Positions 21,934-31,421 of a stretch of DNA of 43,755 bases are shown here, piece after piece (position 1 is the first letter of the stretch; each line of letters starts with the position of its first letter). The position numbers and the translations under genes were made by a program. This stretch comes from CBEULR01 sp965544035 (GTDB lineage Bacteria > Bacillota > Desulfotomaculia > Desulfotomaculales > Desulforudaceae), in contig CBEULR010000018.1 of NCBI GenBank assembly GCA_965544035.1, positions 1 through 43,755 of the forward strand, written 5' to 3'. Under the pieces are notes generated by a model, which was given only the letters and a program-made list of their open reading frames with translations, had not been told where the DNA came from and ran no database searches.

Positions 21934-24336
21934 TTGCGGGTTTCGTTCAACTGGTTGAAGGAATTTGTCGACGTGCCTGTTTCGGCTGAGGAGCTGGCGG
22001 AACGGCTGACCCTGGTCGGCCTGACTGTGGAGACGGTGGAAGAGCCGGGCAGGGATATCTCTGGTGTGGTTACGGGCAGAGTGACCGAGATTAAGCCGCA
22101 CCCGAATGCCGACCGGCTGGTGGTCTGCATGGTGGACACCGGCGGGGACGAGGAGATTACGGTGGTGACGGGTGCGAATAATATGCGTGTGGGCGACATC
22201 GTCCCGGTGGCGCTGGAGGGAGCGCGGCTGGCCGGAGGAATGGTCCTTAAGCGGGCCAAGCTCCGGGGGGTCAGCTCGAACGGGATGATGTGTGCCGCCG
22301 ATGAACTGGGTGTGGGCGAGGATCACGAAGGTATCATGATCCTTGACCCTGATCTGCCGATCGGGGTGGATGTGAAGCCGATTCTCGGATTGGACGACAC
22401 CATTCTTGAACTGGATCTGACTCCGAACCGCGGAGACGCGCTCTCCATTCTGGGCGTGGCCCGGGATGTGGCGGCGATCTTCGGGACGGGGCTGAAGTAT
22501 ACGCCGCCGGCAGCTTCTTCAACGGCCGAGCCGCCGGCCGACGTGCGGATCGACATCGAGGATCCGGCATTGTGCCGCCGCTATGTGGGACGGGTGGTCA
22601 AAGACATCAAGGTCGGACCGTCCCCGTTATGGATGCAGCAGCGCCTGCACGCCGCAGGAATTCGCCCGATCAGCAATATTGTCGATGTCACGAACTATGT
22701 GATGATGGAGCTGGGACAGCCGATGCACGCTTTCGACTTTGACCGCGTGCGTGACCACCGCGTGATCGTTCGGCGGGCCCGTGCCGGAGAGAAGATTGTG
22801 ACCCTGGACGGGGCCGAACGTGCACTCACTCCGGACATGCTGCTGATCGCCGATCCCGAGGTGCCGATCGGCATCGCCGGGGTGATGGGCGGGCTTGATT
22901 CGGAGATCACGCCGGAGACGCGGACCGTCCTGCTGGAATCGGCCTACTTTGATCCGGTCAGCATTCGCCGGACCTCCCGCGCTCTCGGTCTGCGGTCTGA
23001 AGCATCACTGCGCTTTGAGAAGGGGGTCGACCTGGAAGGGTGCCTCCGCGCGGCCGACCGGGCGGCCGAACTCATCGAACAGATCGGTGCCGGTCGGGCC
23101 GTTCCCGGAGCAGTGGACAACTATCCCTCGCCCTACACACCTCGGAAGATTATGGTACGCCCGGAGCGCGTGAACCGGATTCTGGGGGTGGACGTGCCGC
23201 GCGAGGAAGTGGTTCGTATTCTGGACAGATTGGAGTTTGATCCGCGCGAGGCCGACGGAGAGCTTGTGGTATCGGTTCCCAGCCACCGCAACGATGTGTT
23301 CCGCGAGGTCGACCTGGTGGAAGAAGTCGCCCGTATGTACGGATACGACCGTATTGAGAATACACTGCCTTTCGGTGCCACAACGCCGGGTTTCCGTACG
23401 GATGAACAACTGCTGCTCAAATGGATGAGAGAATTACTGACGGCCTGCGGCTTGAACGAGGTGGTTACGTACAGCTTTATCAGCCGGGGATTGTTCGACC
23501 GGATGCGTATTCCCGCGGAGAGTCCCCTGCGTGACGCTCTTGCGCTGCAGAATCCGCTGAGTGAGGAACAGGCCGTGATGCGCACGCTGTTGTTCCCCGG
23601 CCTGGTGGAACTGCTGGCACGCAATTTCCATCGGCGGAATGTGAACGCGGCGCTGTTTGAGATGGCCACCGTTTTCAGGAGGCGGGAGGGCGAGGCCCTG
23701 CCGGCCGAACGGCAGATGCTGGCCATTGCCCTGATGGGCAACGCGCCGGGGAGCTGGAACCTCAAGCCCCGACCGTACGATTTCTTCCATTTGAAAGGGA
23801 TAATTGAGATGCTTGCCCTCAAGCTGGGCCTGCCGGAGCTTAGCTTTAGCGCGGATGATCCGCACCCGTCCTTCCACCCGGGACGCTTTGCCACAGTGAC
23901 CGTGGGCGATACGCTGCTTGGGACGGTGGGCGAGCTTCACCCGGATGTGCTGGAGAGCTTCGAGCTGCCGGGAGCGGTTGTCTGTGAACTCGATCTGGAC
24001 CGGTTGGTCCGTTTGGACCGCACGATCGCCAAGCGCTATGAGGGACTGCCGCGTTACCCCAGTGTGGAGCGCGACCTGGCCCTGATCATTGATGATCAGG
24101 TTCCGGTGCGGGACGTAATTGAATTGATCCGCAAATCCGGAGGCAGGCTATTAAAGGAAGTAAAACTCTTCGATGTTTACGCCGGCCGGCAGATTGAGGA
24201 AGGGTGCCGCAGTCTGGCCTTTGCCCTGCGCTTCCAGGCCGACGACCGCACGTTGACCGATGAAGAGGTTAACAAATGCCTTGCCCGGGTTGTGGACCGG
24301 GTGACCAAGGAGACCGGGGCCAGGCTCAGGCAGTAG
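21934..24336 (+). CDS. pheT: Phenylalanyl-tRNA synthetase beta subunit
   Basis: 800 residues from TTG 21934, eight bases after AGGAGG. The domains follow the family order: N-terminal MRVSFNWLKEFVDVP, EMAP/tRNA-binding (about 40-150), B3/B4 editing (VTNYVMMELGQPMHAFD, IAGVMGG), B5 (about 400-470), catalytic-like core, and the C-terminal FDX-ACB domain with YPSVERDLALIID. It binds tRNA-Phe and edits Tyr-tRNA-Phe. The stop is 29 bases before zapA. Confidence 0.97.
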   Translation: MRVSFNWLKEFVDVPVSAEELAERLTLVGLTVETVEEPGRDISGVVTGRVTEIKPHPNADRLVVCMVDTGGDEEITVVTGANNMRVGDIVPVALEGARLAGGMVLKRAKLRGVSSNGMMCAADELGVGEDHEGIMILDPDLPIGVDVKPILGLDDTILELDLTPNRGDALSILGVARDVAAIFGTGLKYTPPAASSTAEPPADVRIDIEDPALCRRYVGRVVKDIKVGPSPLWMQQRLHAAGIRPISNIVDVTNYVMMELGQPMHAFDFDRVRDHRVIVRRARAGEKIVTLDGAERALTPDMLLIADPEVPIGIAGVMGGLDSEITPETRTVLLESAYFDPVSIRRTSRALGLRSEASLRFEKGVDLEGCLRAADRAAELIEQIGAGRAVPGAVDNYPSPYTPRKIMVRPERVNRILGVDVPREEVVRILDRLEFDPREADGELVVSVPSHRNDVFREVDLVEEVARMYGYDRIENTLPFGATTPGFRTDEQLLLKWMRELLTACGLNEVVTYSFISRGLFDRMRIPAESPLRDALALQNPLSEEQAVMRTLLFPGLVELLARNFHRRNVNAALFEMATVFRRREGEALPAERQMLAIALMGNAPGSWNLKPRPYDFFHLKGIIEMLALKLGLPELSFSADDPHPSFHPGRFATVTVGDTLLGTVGELHPDVLESFELPGAVVCELDLDRLVRLDRTIAKRYEGLPRYPSVERDLALIIDDQVPVRDVIELIRKSGGRLLKEVKLFDVYAGRQIEEGCRSLAFALRFQADDRTLTDEEVNKCLARVVDRVTKETGARLRQ

Positions 24337-24365
24337 TGGTGTTTTGGAGAGGGGGAGAAGAGTTA

Positions 24366-24629
24366 ATGGCCGGGGCTGTAAACAGAGTAGAGGTCAGGAT
24401 TCTGGAGGATAAGTATGTGCTCAGGTCGGAGCTTCCATCTGACTATATGATCGACCTCGCCGCACAGGTGGACCGGAGAATCCGGGAGATTATCGACCGC
24501 AATCCCCGGCTGCCGTTGAACAAAGCAGCGGTATTGACCGCCATCAATCTGGCTGACGAATTGTCTCGGCTGCAGGAGAGCTATGACAGTCTTGTCAAAC
24601 TGATCGAGAGCGGTGAGGATCGCTCATAG
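24366..24629 (+). CDS. zapA: Cell division protein ZapA
   Basis: 87 residues from ATG 24366 behind GAGGGGGAGAAG. ZapA is a small dimer that bundles FtsZ filaments. The N-terminal VEVRILEDKYVLRSELPSDYM matches the beta-rich head; NKAAVLTAINLADELSRLQE forms the dimerising helix. It follows pheT, the standard Firmicute location (yshA/zapA next to pheT and mutS2). Confidence 0.9.
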   Translation: MAGAVNRVEVRILEDKYVLRSELPSDYMIDLAAQVDRRIREIIDRNPRLPLNKAAVLTAINLADELSRLQESYDSLVKLIESGEDRS

Positions 24630-24690
24630 AACGGGGGCGGAGACCTCCGGGAAAACGGCCGTCGGTTGGGAATGAGAGGAAAGGTGAAAG

Positions 24691-25653
24691 ATGAGAATCC
24701 GGGAAATATACGACTTGGTTGTCCGGAAAGGCATGGATTTGGATCCGCGCGGGCGCGAAGCCGTGGAAAAGATTCTGGCGCGGACGAATCAGAAGTACCA
24801 GGAGATGAAGGATGACGAGAAGCGGGATTTCGATACCGAGAAGCTGACCAATCCGTACAGCGACACGCGCATTCTGTACGGTGACCCCGAACGGGAGGTC
24901 GCCTCGGCGCTGGTCGGGATAGACATGGAAGTCGGAGAGGTCCTTCTGGCCGACCGCTTGAACGAACGGGGAACCAGGATTGATTTGATTATCGCGCACC
25001 ATCCGGAAGGCAAGGCTCTGGCCGCCCTGCACGATGTGATGTATCTGCAGGAGGACGTGCTGGCGCGTTACGGGGTGCCGATCAACATTGCCCAGGGGAT
25101 CATGTCCTCACGGATCAGTGAGGTTCGGCGCGGATTGATGCCGTTGAACCACAACCGGTCGGTGGATGCCGCCCGGATTCTGGACATCCCGATGATGTGC
25201 GTGCATACCCCTGCCGATAACCATGTGGTTCATTTTCTGCAGCAGATTATGGATGAAAAGCAGCCCGAGACGGTGGGGGATATCATCAAGCTGCTTAAGG
25301 AACAGCCCGAATACGCCCGGGCGGCCGAGCTGAACGCCGGTCCGTTCGTGGTCGTCGGCAGCCCGGAACGCAAGGCGGGCCGGATTTGGGTGGATATGAC
25401 GGGCGGCACGGGCGGCTCCGAGGATGCGTACAGCAAACTGGCCACGGCCGGTGTCGGGACAATTGTGGTTATGCACATCAGTGAAAAGCACCGCAAAGAG
25501 GCCGAAAAAAACCATATCAATGTGGTCAACGCCGGGCACATGGCCAGCGACTCCCTCGGGATGAACCTGCTTCTGGATGAGCTGGCCGCGCACGGTATAG
25601 AGATTATTCCCTGTGCCGGGCTGCTGCGTGTTGACCGGCGCAGCCATGGCTAA
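24691..25653 (+). CDS. NIF3/DUF34-like protein
   Basis: 320 residues, ATG after GAGAGGAAAGG. It resembles NIF3/DUF34-like proteins of Clostridia: DLIIAHHPEG (metal-binding His pair) in the first half, and later VNAGHMASDSLGMNLLLDELA and PADNHVVHF. NIF3 proteins are metal-binding and broadly conserved; a role in GTP cyclohydrolase-like or metal chemistry is debated and none is shown here. It overlaps the next gene by eight bases, so the two are coupled. Confidence 0.75.
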   Translation: MRIREIYDLVVRKGMDLDPRGREAVEKILARTNQKYQEMKDDEKRDFDTEKLTNPYSDTRILYGDPEREVASALVGIDMEVGEVLLADRLNERGTRIDLIIAHHPEGKALAALHDVMYLQEDVLARYGVPINIAQGIMSSRISEVRRGLMPLNHNRSVDAARILDIPMMCVHTPADNHVVHFLQQIMDEKQPETVGDIIKLLKEQPEYARAAELNAGPFVVVGSPERKAGRIWVDMTGGTGGSEDAYSKLATAGVGTIVVMHISEKHRKEAEKNHINVVNAGHMASDSLGMNLLLDELAAHGIEIIPCAGLLRVDRRSHG

Positions 25654-28171
25654 ACCGGAACTCCTTGCTCCGGCCGGAAACTGGGATGCCCTGACAGCCG
25701 CCGTACAGAACGGGGCCGATGCTGTGTACCTGGGCGCCCGCTCATTCAACGCGCGGCAGTCGGCCGACAACTTCGATTCCGAGGGCCTGGTTCGTGCCAT
25801 TGACTATGCCCATGTCCGGGGCGTCAACGTCTACGCGGTAGTTAACGTTTTGATTGCCGATACCGAGTTGGAAGATGCCGTCCGTCTGCTCGAATTCCTG
25901 TACCGTGCCGGCGTGGACGGCGTCATTGTGCAGGACCTCGGTCTGGCCCGGCTGGCCCGGGAGCTGGTGCCCGGACTCACCCTGCACGCCAGTACCCAAA
26001 TGACTGTACACAATCCCGAAGGGGCGCGCTACCTTCGGGATCTCGGTTTTACACGTGTTGTTCCGGCCAGAGAACTGTCGCTCGCGGAAATAAGATTACT
26101 GAAGAGCGCCGGCGGGCTGGAGGTCGAGACTTTCATTCACGGTGCGCTTTGCTTTTGCTATTCGGGCCAGTGCCTGATGTCCAGCCTGATCGGCGGGCGC
26201 AGCGGAAATCGCGGGCGGTGCGCCCAGCCCTGCCGCCTGCCGTATACGCTCACCGACGAAAGGGGCAGACCGGTCGAGACCGATGTGGCCGGTAATTACA
26301 TTCTGAGCCCGCGGGACCTCAATCTCAGCGCCCATCTGCCCGATTTGATCGCGGCCGGGGTGGACGCCTTCAAGATTGAAGGCCGTCTGCGGCGGGCGGA
26401 GTATGTGGCGGTAGTTGTTTCGGTCTACCGGAAGCTGCTGGACCGCGCACTGGAAGGGGACTTTTACGTTTCGGCCGACGAACAGCGGATGCTTGCACAG
26501 GCGTTTAACCGCGGGTTCACCACGGGATATCTTTTCGGCCGCCCGGGACGGGAACTGATGAACTATATGCGGGCGAACAACCGGGGGATTCCGATCGGCC
26601 GGGTGAAATCATACAAACCGGCAGATCGCCGGGTTTCGGTGGCTCTGGACGGTCCGCTGGCCGAGGGCGACATCGTTGACTTTTGGGTGAAGGTCGGAGG
26701 ACGGGTGGCCGCCACTGTGTCCGGCCTGGAGGTTGAAGGAAAAAGAGTTGCGGCGGCCGACCGGGGGCAGGTTGTGAGCTTTCCGGTTAACGGCCGGGTT
26801 CGGGCTGGTGACCGGGTCTTTAAGGTACTGGATGCCGAAATGACCCGACGGGCACGGGAGACTTTTACCTCACCCAGGGAACGGAAGCAGATCGCGCTGG
26901 CGTTCACGATGCACCTGCGGGAGGGGCAGCCGGTGCGGCTTGAGGTCAGAGACGCCGACGGCCGGACGGCGGCTGCGACCGGTACGGTTCCGGCCGAAAT
27001 CGCGCGGAAACGGCCGCTGACGCCCGAGACGGCGGCCGCGCAGTTGAGCCGTCTGGGCAACACCCCCTTTGTAATGGGGGAGCTGGACTGTGATATTGAG
27101 AGAGAACTTATGGTGCCGCTCGGCGAGCTGAATACGGTGCGCCGGGAGGCGTTGGCCCGCCTGGAAGAGGAACGGGCGAGAGGAAGAAAACCTTCGTTTG
27201 AATCGGTTCGTGAGGCGGAACAGCGCGTGTCGTCCTGGATTGAGCGCAGGCGGAAATCTCCGGTGATACGGCCCGTGCCGGTTAAGAAACCCCTTCTGGG
27301 CGTTACCGCCGGTGACCTGGACGGGGTGCGCGCGGCGGCGGACGCCGGCGCGGATGTGGTATACTTTCCGGGGGACGCTCTGGGTTGTCCCCGGATGCCC
27401 AAGCCTGAAGAGATCATCGAAGCGGCGGCGGCCTGTCGGGCGCGCGGCGCCGAGCTGTATTTCTGGTTCCCGCGCATCGTGCGGGAAGGGGAACTGACTG
27501 TCTGGGAAGGACTGTACGAGGACGTCTCTGATGCGGTGACCGGGGTGATGGTATCCAATCTGGGCGGGCTGGAACGCTTTGCCGGTCGGGGTCTGCGGGT
27601 GGTCACAGACTTTCCGTTGAACATCTTTAACAGCGAGGCCTTACGCGTGATGGCCGCGTCCGGGGTCGGGCGGGTGACCCTTTCCCCGGAGATGACCATG
27701 GCGCAGATCCAGGGGCTGAGCGATGCGGGGGTTGAATTGGAAGCCCTCGTTCAGGGCCCGGTGCCGATGATGGTTAGTGAGCACTGCGTCCCCGGCAGCC
27801 TGCTGGCGAAAAACAACGGCCGCGCTTGCGGCGGTGCGTGCCGCGGGCGGCGGTTTTACCTCCGGGATCGTAAGGGGGAGCTTTTCCCGCTCGGTCTGGA
27901 CACTGCCTGCCGTATGCATGTCTTTAACCCCAAAGACCTGTGCGTGGTTGATCACCTCCCGGTTCTCCTCGAAAGCGGGGTGGCGTGCGTACGGGTTGAA
28001 GGACGGGTGCGGGACGCGGCCTACATCCGGCGTGTGACGGCCGTGTACCGCGAGGTGCTCGACCGCATGCGTCGGGGGGATGATCCCTTGCTGGGGGATG
28101 CCAGGGAGACGCTGATCGGCCTGAGTCCGTCCGGAATAACCACGGGCCACTATTATCGCGGGGTGCTGTGA
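25646..28171 (+). CDS. U32 family protein (RlhA/TrhP-like), long form
   Basis: 841 residues from ATG 25646. The N-terminal KPELLAPAGNWDALTAAVQN and the signature ETFIHGALCFCYSGQC at 161-176, followed by RSGNRGRCAQPCRLPY, define peptidase family U32. Despite the name, characterised members (RlhA, TrhO/TrhP) are Fe-S-linked RNA hydroxylation enzymes. The Cys pattern fits [4Fe-4S] binding. A DUF3656-like middle (about 375-500) and a second half (about 550-841) starting LLGVTAGDLDGVRAA, with its own CVPGSLLAKNNGRACGGACR cluster, give the long two-part form found in many Clostridia. The target is likely rRNA or tRNA. The gene lies between NIF3-like and mutS2. Confidence 0.85.
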   Translation: MAKPELLAPAGNWDALTAAVQNGADAVYLGARSFNARQSADNFDSEGLVRAIDYAHVRGVNVYAVVNVLIADTELEDAVRLLEFLYRAGVDGVIVQDLGLARLARELVPGLTLHASTQMTVHNPEGARYLRDLGFTRVVPARELSLAEIRLLKSAGGLEVETFIHGALCFCYSGQCLMSSLIGGRSGNRGRCAQPCRLPYTLTDERGRPVETDVAGNYILSPRDLNLSAHLPDLIAAGVDAFKIEGRLRRAEYVAVVVSVYRKLLDRALEGDFYVSADEQRMLAQAFNRGFTTGYLFGRPGRELMNYMRANNRGIPIGRVKSYKPADRRVSVALDGPLAEGDIVDFWVKVGGRVAATVSGLEVEGKRVAAADRGQVVSFPVNGRVRAGDRVFKVLDAEMTRRARETFTSPRERKQIALAFTMHLREGQPVRLEVRDADGRTAAATGTVPAEIARKRPLTPETAAAQLSRLGNTPFVMGELDCDIERELMVPLGELNTVRREALARLEEERARGRKPSFESVREAEQRVSSWIERRRKSPVIRPVPVKKPLLGVTAGDLDGVRAAADAGADVVYFPGDALGCPRMPKPEEIIEAAAACRARGAELYFWFPRIVREGELTVWEGLYEDVSDAVTGVMVSNLGGLERFAGRGLRVVTDFPLNIFNSEALRVMAASGVGRVTLSPEMTMAQIQGLSDAGVELEALVQGPVPMMVSEHCVPGSLLAKNNGRACGGACRGRRFYLRDRKGELFPLGLDTACRMHVFNPKDLCVVDHLPVLLESGVACVRVEGRVRDAAYIRRVTAVYREVLDRMRRGDDPLLGDARETLIGLSPSGITTGHYYRGVL

Positions 28172-28172
28172 T

Positions 28173-30530
28173 TTGTCGATTGCCGATGAGGGAACTCTGA
28201 AACGGCTGGAATGGAATAAGATCATTGAACGCCTGGGCCGGCATTGCGTTTCCCAACCAGGGCGGGAGCTGGTTTCCAGGCTGTTGCCGGTTGCGGACGT
28301 GGATGAGGTGCGCCGTCTGCAGGAGGAAACAGAGGAGGCGGTGCGCGTTCTGCGTTTGGAACCGGGCGCGGATTTTTCGGCGTGGCCGGATGTGCGGGAC
28401 GGCCTCAAACGCGCCGGACGCGGTCTGGTGCTGGAAGCCGAGATGATCTACGACATCGGTCAGGTGCTGCGCGCTGTCCGCATAACGCGCCGCTTTTTCA
28501 CCGATCGGCGTGAATTGTACCCGCGCCTGGCCGGTCGTGCCGGATATATGACGCCGGCTCCGGAGCTGGAGAAGAGAATTCTGGCGGCCGTGATGCCCGG
28601 GGGTGAGCTGGCGGACAATGCCTCCGACCGTCTGGGTGATCTGCGCCGCCGAATCCAACGCGCTCGTCAGCAGGTGAAGGAGTCCCTTGACCGGCTGATT
28701 CGTTCTCCGGCCAACCAGAAATACCTGCAGGATCCGATTGTGACGATCCGTGAAGGCCGGTATGTGGTGCCGGTGAAAATCGAGTACCGGAACCAGTTGC
28801 CCGGTTTGGTCCATGACCAGTCGGCTTCCGGGGCGACGCTGTTCGTGGAGCCGATGGCGGTGGTGGAGAAGAACAATGAGATCCGGCGTTTGCAGGCCGC
28901 TGAAAAGCAGGAGATTTACCGGATTCTGTCCGATCTCTCCACGCTGATCGGGGCGGTGTCGGAGGAAACGCTGAACGCGGTGGATATCCTGGCCTACCTG
29001 GACTTCTCACTGGCCAAGGGCCGGTTCAGCCTGGAACTGCGGGCGGTGCCTCCGGCGATCGAAACGGGTGCATTTATAAGTTCTCGCCACGCCCGGCACC
29101 CGCTGATTCCCCGGGAAACGGCGGTGCCCGTCGATTTTCGGGTTGGTCAGGACTTCGATATCCTGGTATTGACCGGGCCGAATACGGGCGGGAAGACGGT
29201 GGCGCTGAAGACGGTGGGGCTGATGGTCCTGATGGCGCAGGCCGGATTGCAGGTGCCCGCCGAGGACTGTACGGTCGGGATGTTCGGCCGTCTCTTCGCC
29301 GACATTGGTGATGAGCAGAGCATTGAAGACTCACTCAGCACCTTCTCCTCACATATGCGCAATATCGTAAACATCGTCAGGGATGTGACGCCGGACAGTC
29401 TGGTGTTGATCGACGAGCTGGGCACCGGTACCGATCCCACCGAGGGGGCGGCTCTGGCCCAGTCCATCCTGGAAGAGATACTCAGCCGCGGCGCGAAGGC
29501 GGTGGCAACCACTCACTTCAGCGAGCTGAAGCATTTCGCGACAGTAAACGAACGGGTGCAAAACGCCAGTGTGGAGTTTGACAGCGTGACCCTGGAGCCG
29601 CTTTATAAACTGGTGATCGGCCGTCCCGGACGTTCCAACGCTTTTGAGATTGCCTCCCGTCTTGGGCTGCCAGAGGAACTCGTGCAGCGGGCGCGAGGCT
29701 ATCTGACAGTCGATCAGCGCCGGGCGGATGAACTGCTGCGGAACCTGGAATTGACACAACAGGAAGCGGAGAAAGCGCGCGAGGAGGCCGGCCGCCTGCG
29801 GCGGGAGGCCGAGGCTCTGAAGCAGCGGTATGAAGCTGAATGGGAACGGCTGCAGGAAAAGAAACAGGCTATACGGGAGAAGGCCGCCGAGCAGGCGCAG
29901 GAACAACTGCGCCGGATCAGGCAGGAAGGCGAAGAGATCATCCGTACCCTGCGGGAGAGAATCAAGCAAGAGTCAAACCGCGAACGGGAACAGGCGATTC
30001 AGGACGCCCGGGAGAGAATCAGCGGCCTTCATAAGATTGCTCCATCGCGACCGGTCCGGGCAGCCGGTAAAGGGGTTGTCCCCAATGAGCTCAAACCCGG
30101 GGAGACGGTGTATATTCCCCGCTTCGGACAGAACGGCCAGGTGATTGCCGTGCCCAAGCCGAATGAGGCCGTAGTCCAGGTGGGGTCGATCCGGGTGAAT
30201 CTCGGGTTTGCCGAGCTGCGGCGGACTGAGGCGGTCTCGGCGCCGGCACGGGAGACCACCCCGATGATGGTGATGGAAAAAGCCAAGGATTTCAAGGCGG
30301 AGCTTGACATGCGGGGGATGCGCGCCGAAGAGGCGTTGGCTCAATTGGACAAATACCTGGACGATGCGTTACTATCAGGGGTGTCGAGAGTCTATCTGAT
30401 TCACGGCAAGGGTACGGGGGCGCTCCGTGCCGCCGTCGCCGAACACCTGCGCGGCGACCGACGGGTGAAGAGTTTTCGTCTCGGTGAGACCGGTGAAGGA
30501 GGAGCGGGCGTCACGGTGGTTGATTTTTGA
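28173..30530 (+). CDS. mutS2: MutS2 family ATPase/endonuclease
   Basis: 785 residues, TTG start overlapping-close to the U32 stop. There is an N-terminal MutS-like clamp region and an ATPase with Walker A GPNTGGKT at 335-342. Next come VLIDELGTGTDPTEGAALA (Walker B and signature) and VATTHFSELKHFA. A long Glu/Arg/Gln coiled coil (about 520-620) is followed by a KOW-like GETVYIPRFGQNGQV. The C-terminal Smr nuclease domain has LDMRGMRAEEALAQLDKYLD and VYLIHGKGTGALR. In Bacillus MutS2 senses collided ribosomes and splits them; roles in limiting recombination are also reported. Full length. Confidence 0.95.
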   Translation: MSIADEGTLKRLEWNKIIERLGRHCVSQPGRELVSRLLPVADVDEVRRLQEETEEAVRVLRLEPGADFSAWPDVRDGLKRAGRGLVLEAEMIYDIGQVLRAVRITRRFFTDRRELYPRLAGRAGYMTPAPELEKRILAAVMPGGELADNASDRLGDLRRRIQRARQQVKESLDRLIRSPANQKYLQDPIVTIREGRYVVPVKIEYRNQLPGLVHDQSASGATLFVEPMAVVEKNNEIRRLQAAEKQEIYRILSDLSTLIGAVSEETLNAVDILAYLDFSLAKGRFSLELRAVPPAIETGAFISSRHARHPLIPRETAVPVDFRVGQDFDILVLTGPNTGGKTVALKTVGLMVLMAQAGLQVPAEDCTVGMFGRLFADIGDEQSIEDSLSTFSSHMRNIVNIVRDVTPDSLVLIDELGTGTDPTEGAALAQSILEEILSRGAKAVATTHFSELKHFATVNERVQNASVEFDSVTLEPLYKLVIGRPGRSNAFEIASRLGLPEELVQRARGYLTVDQRRADELLRNLELTQQEAEKAREEAGRLRREAEALKQRYEAEWERLQEKKQAIREKAAEQAQEQLRRIRQEGEEIIRTLRERIKQESNREREQAIQDARERISGLHKIAPSRPVRAAGKGVVPNELKPGETVYIPRFGQNGQVIAVPKPNEAVVQVGSIRVNLGFAELRRTEAVSAPARETTPMMVMEKAKDFKAELDMRGMRAEEALAQLDKYLDDALLSGVSRVYLIHGKGTGALRAAVAEHLRGDRRVKSFRLGETGEGGAGVTVVDF

Positions 30531-30563
30531 TAAGGGGACAACACCCTTTTCCGGTGGTTGAGA

Positions 30564-31403
30564 ATGCGTACATCCGAGGAATGCTATGCGTGTCTGGAAA
30601 ACTTGATCAGGAAGAATGCCGAACAGGCAGAGACCAGTGAGGATCGGCGCAGAGCCGCCCTAGAGGCCGGTCTGTCCGTTCTGAAAAGGGAGTTTCCGCA
30701 CGGGCGGATTCCGGCGCAGATTGCCGGGGAGGCCCAGCGCGTGGTGCGGGAGATCACCGGTGATCCCGATCCTTTCCGCGCGGTGAAGGAGCAGGAAATG
30801 AAACTGGCGTCCGAGATGTTTCAGGAGGTGCGCCGCCGCTTCGGCGATGACCTGTTGTCACTGATCAAGCTGGCCGCTTTGGGCAATGCGGTTGATTTCT
30901 TTAAGGATACAGAGGAAGTCGCTGCGGACATGCAGGCACCCGTCGAGTTCGCCTTGGACGCGACCGGCGAGTTTGCCGAACGAGCGGCAAAGGCGCGCCG
31001 CATCCTTTACCTGGCGGACAACGCCTCCGAGTGTTATTTTGACCTCCCTTTGGTGCAGGAACTGGAGCGGCGGGCGGTGGTATACTACTGCGTGAAGAGC
31101 TCGCCCGTGCAGAATGATCTGACGGCGAGAGAGCTGGAACAGGCAGGTTTCACCAGGATTATGAAGAATATCATAACAACCGGCACCGATACTCCCGGAC
31201 TCGACCTTGAGTTGGCGTCGGAAGAGTTTTGCGGTATATTTCGCGGTGTGGATCTGGTTCTCGCCAAGGGCATGGGTTACTACGAAACCCTGCCCGAAAT
31301 TGAGGAACGGGGTGTGGTTTTTCACGTACTGATGGCCAAGTGTGCCCCTGTGGCCCGTTCGCTGGGAGTGCCCCGACACAGCTATGTCGCAACTTTCTGT
31401 TAG
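30564..31403 (+). CDS. DUF89 family putative phosphatase
   Basis: 279 residues from ATG 30564; TTG at 30558 is an alternative. DUF89 (ARMT1-like) proteins are metal-dependent phosphatases thought to act in metabolite damage control. N-terminal EECYACLENLIRKNAEQ carries the Cys pair seen in prokaryotic members. Conserved elements AALGNAVDFF, YLADNASECYFD (metal-binding Asp-Asn) and LAKGMGYYETL are all present. It follows mutS2 by 33 bases and precedes sufC by 18, so it may be read with either. Confidence 0.88.
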   Translation: MRTSEECYACLENLIRKNAEQAETSEDRRRAALEAGLSVLKREFPHGRIPAQIAGEAQRVVREITGDPDPFRAVKEQEMKLASEMFQEVRRRFGDDLLSLIKLAALGNAVDFFKDTEEVAADMQAPVEFALDATGEFAERAAKARRILYLADNASECYFDLPLVQELERRAVVYYCVKSSPVQNDLTARELEQAGFTRIMKNIITTGTDTPGLDLELASEEFCGIFRGVDLVLAKGMGYYETLPEIEERGVVFHVLMAKCAPVARSLGVPRHSYVATFC

Positions 31404-31421
31404 AACGGAGGACAGCCCGAT

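Noticed and set aside
26563..27699. 378-codon minus-strand frame opposite the U32 gene
   Set aside because: Ser/Arg/Thr-rich antisense translation typical of high-GC shadows.
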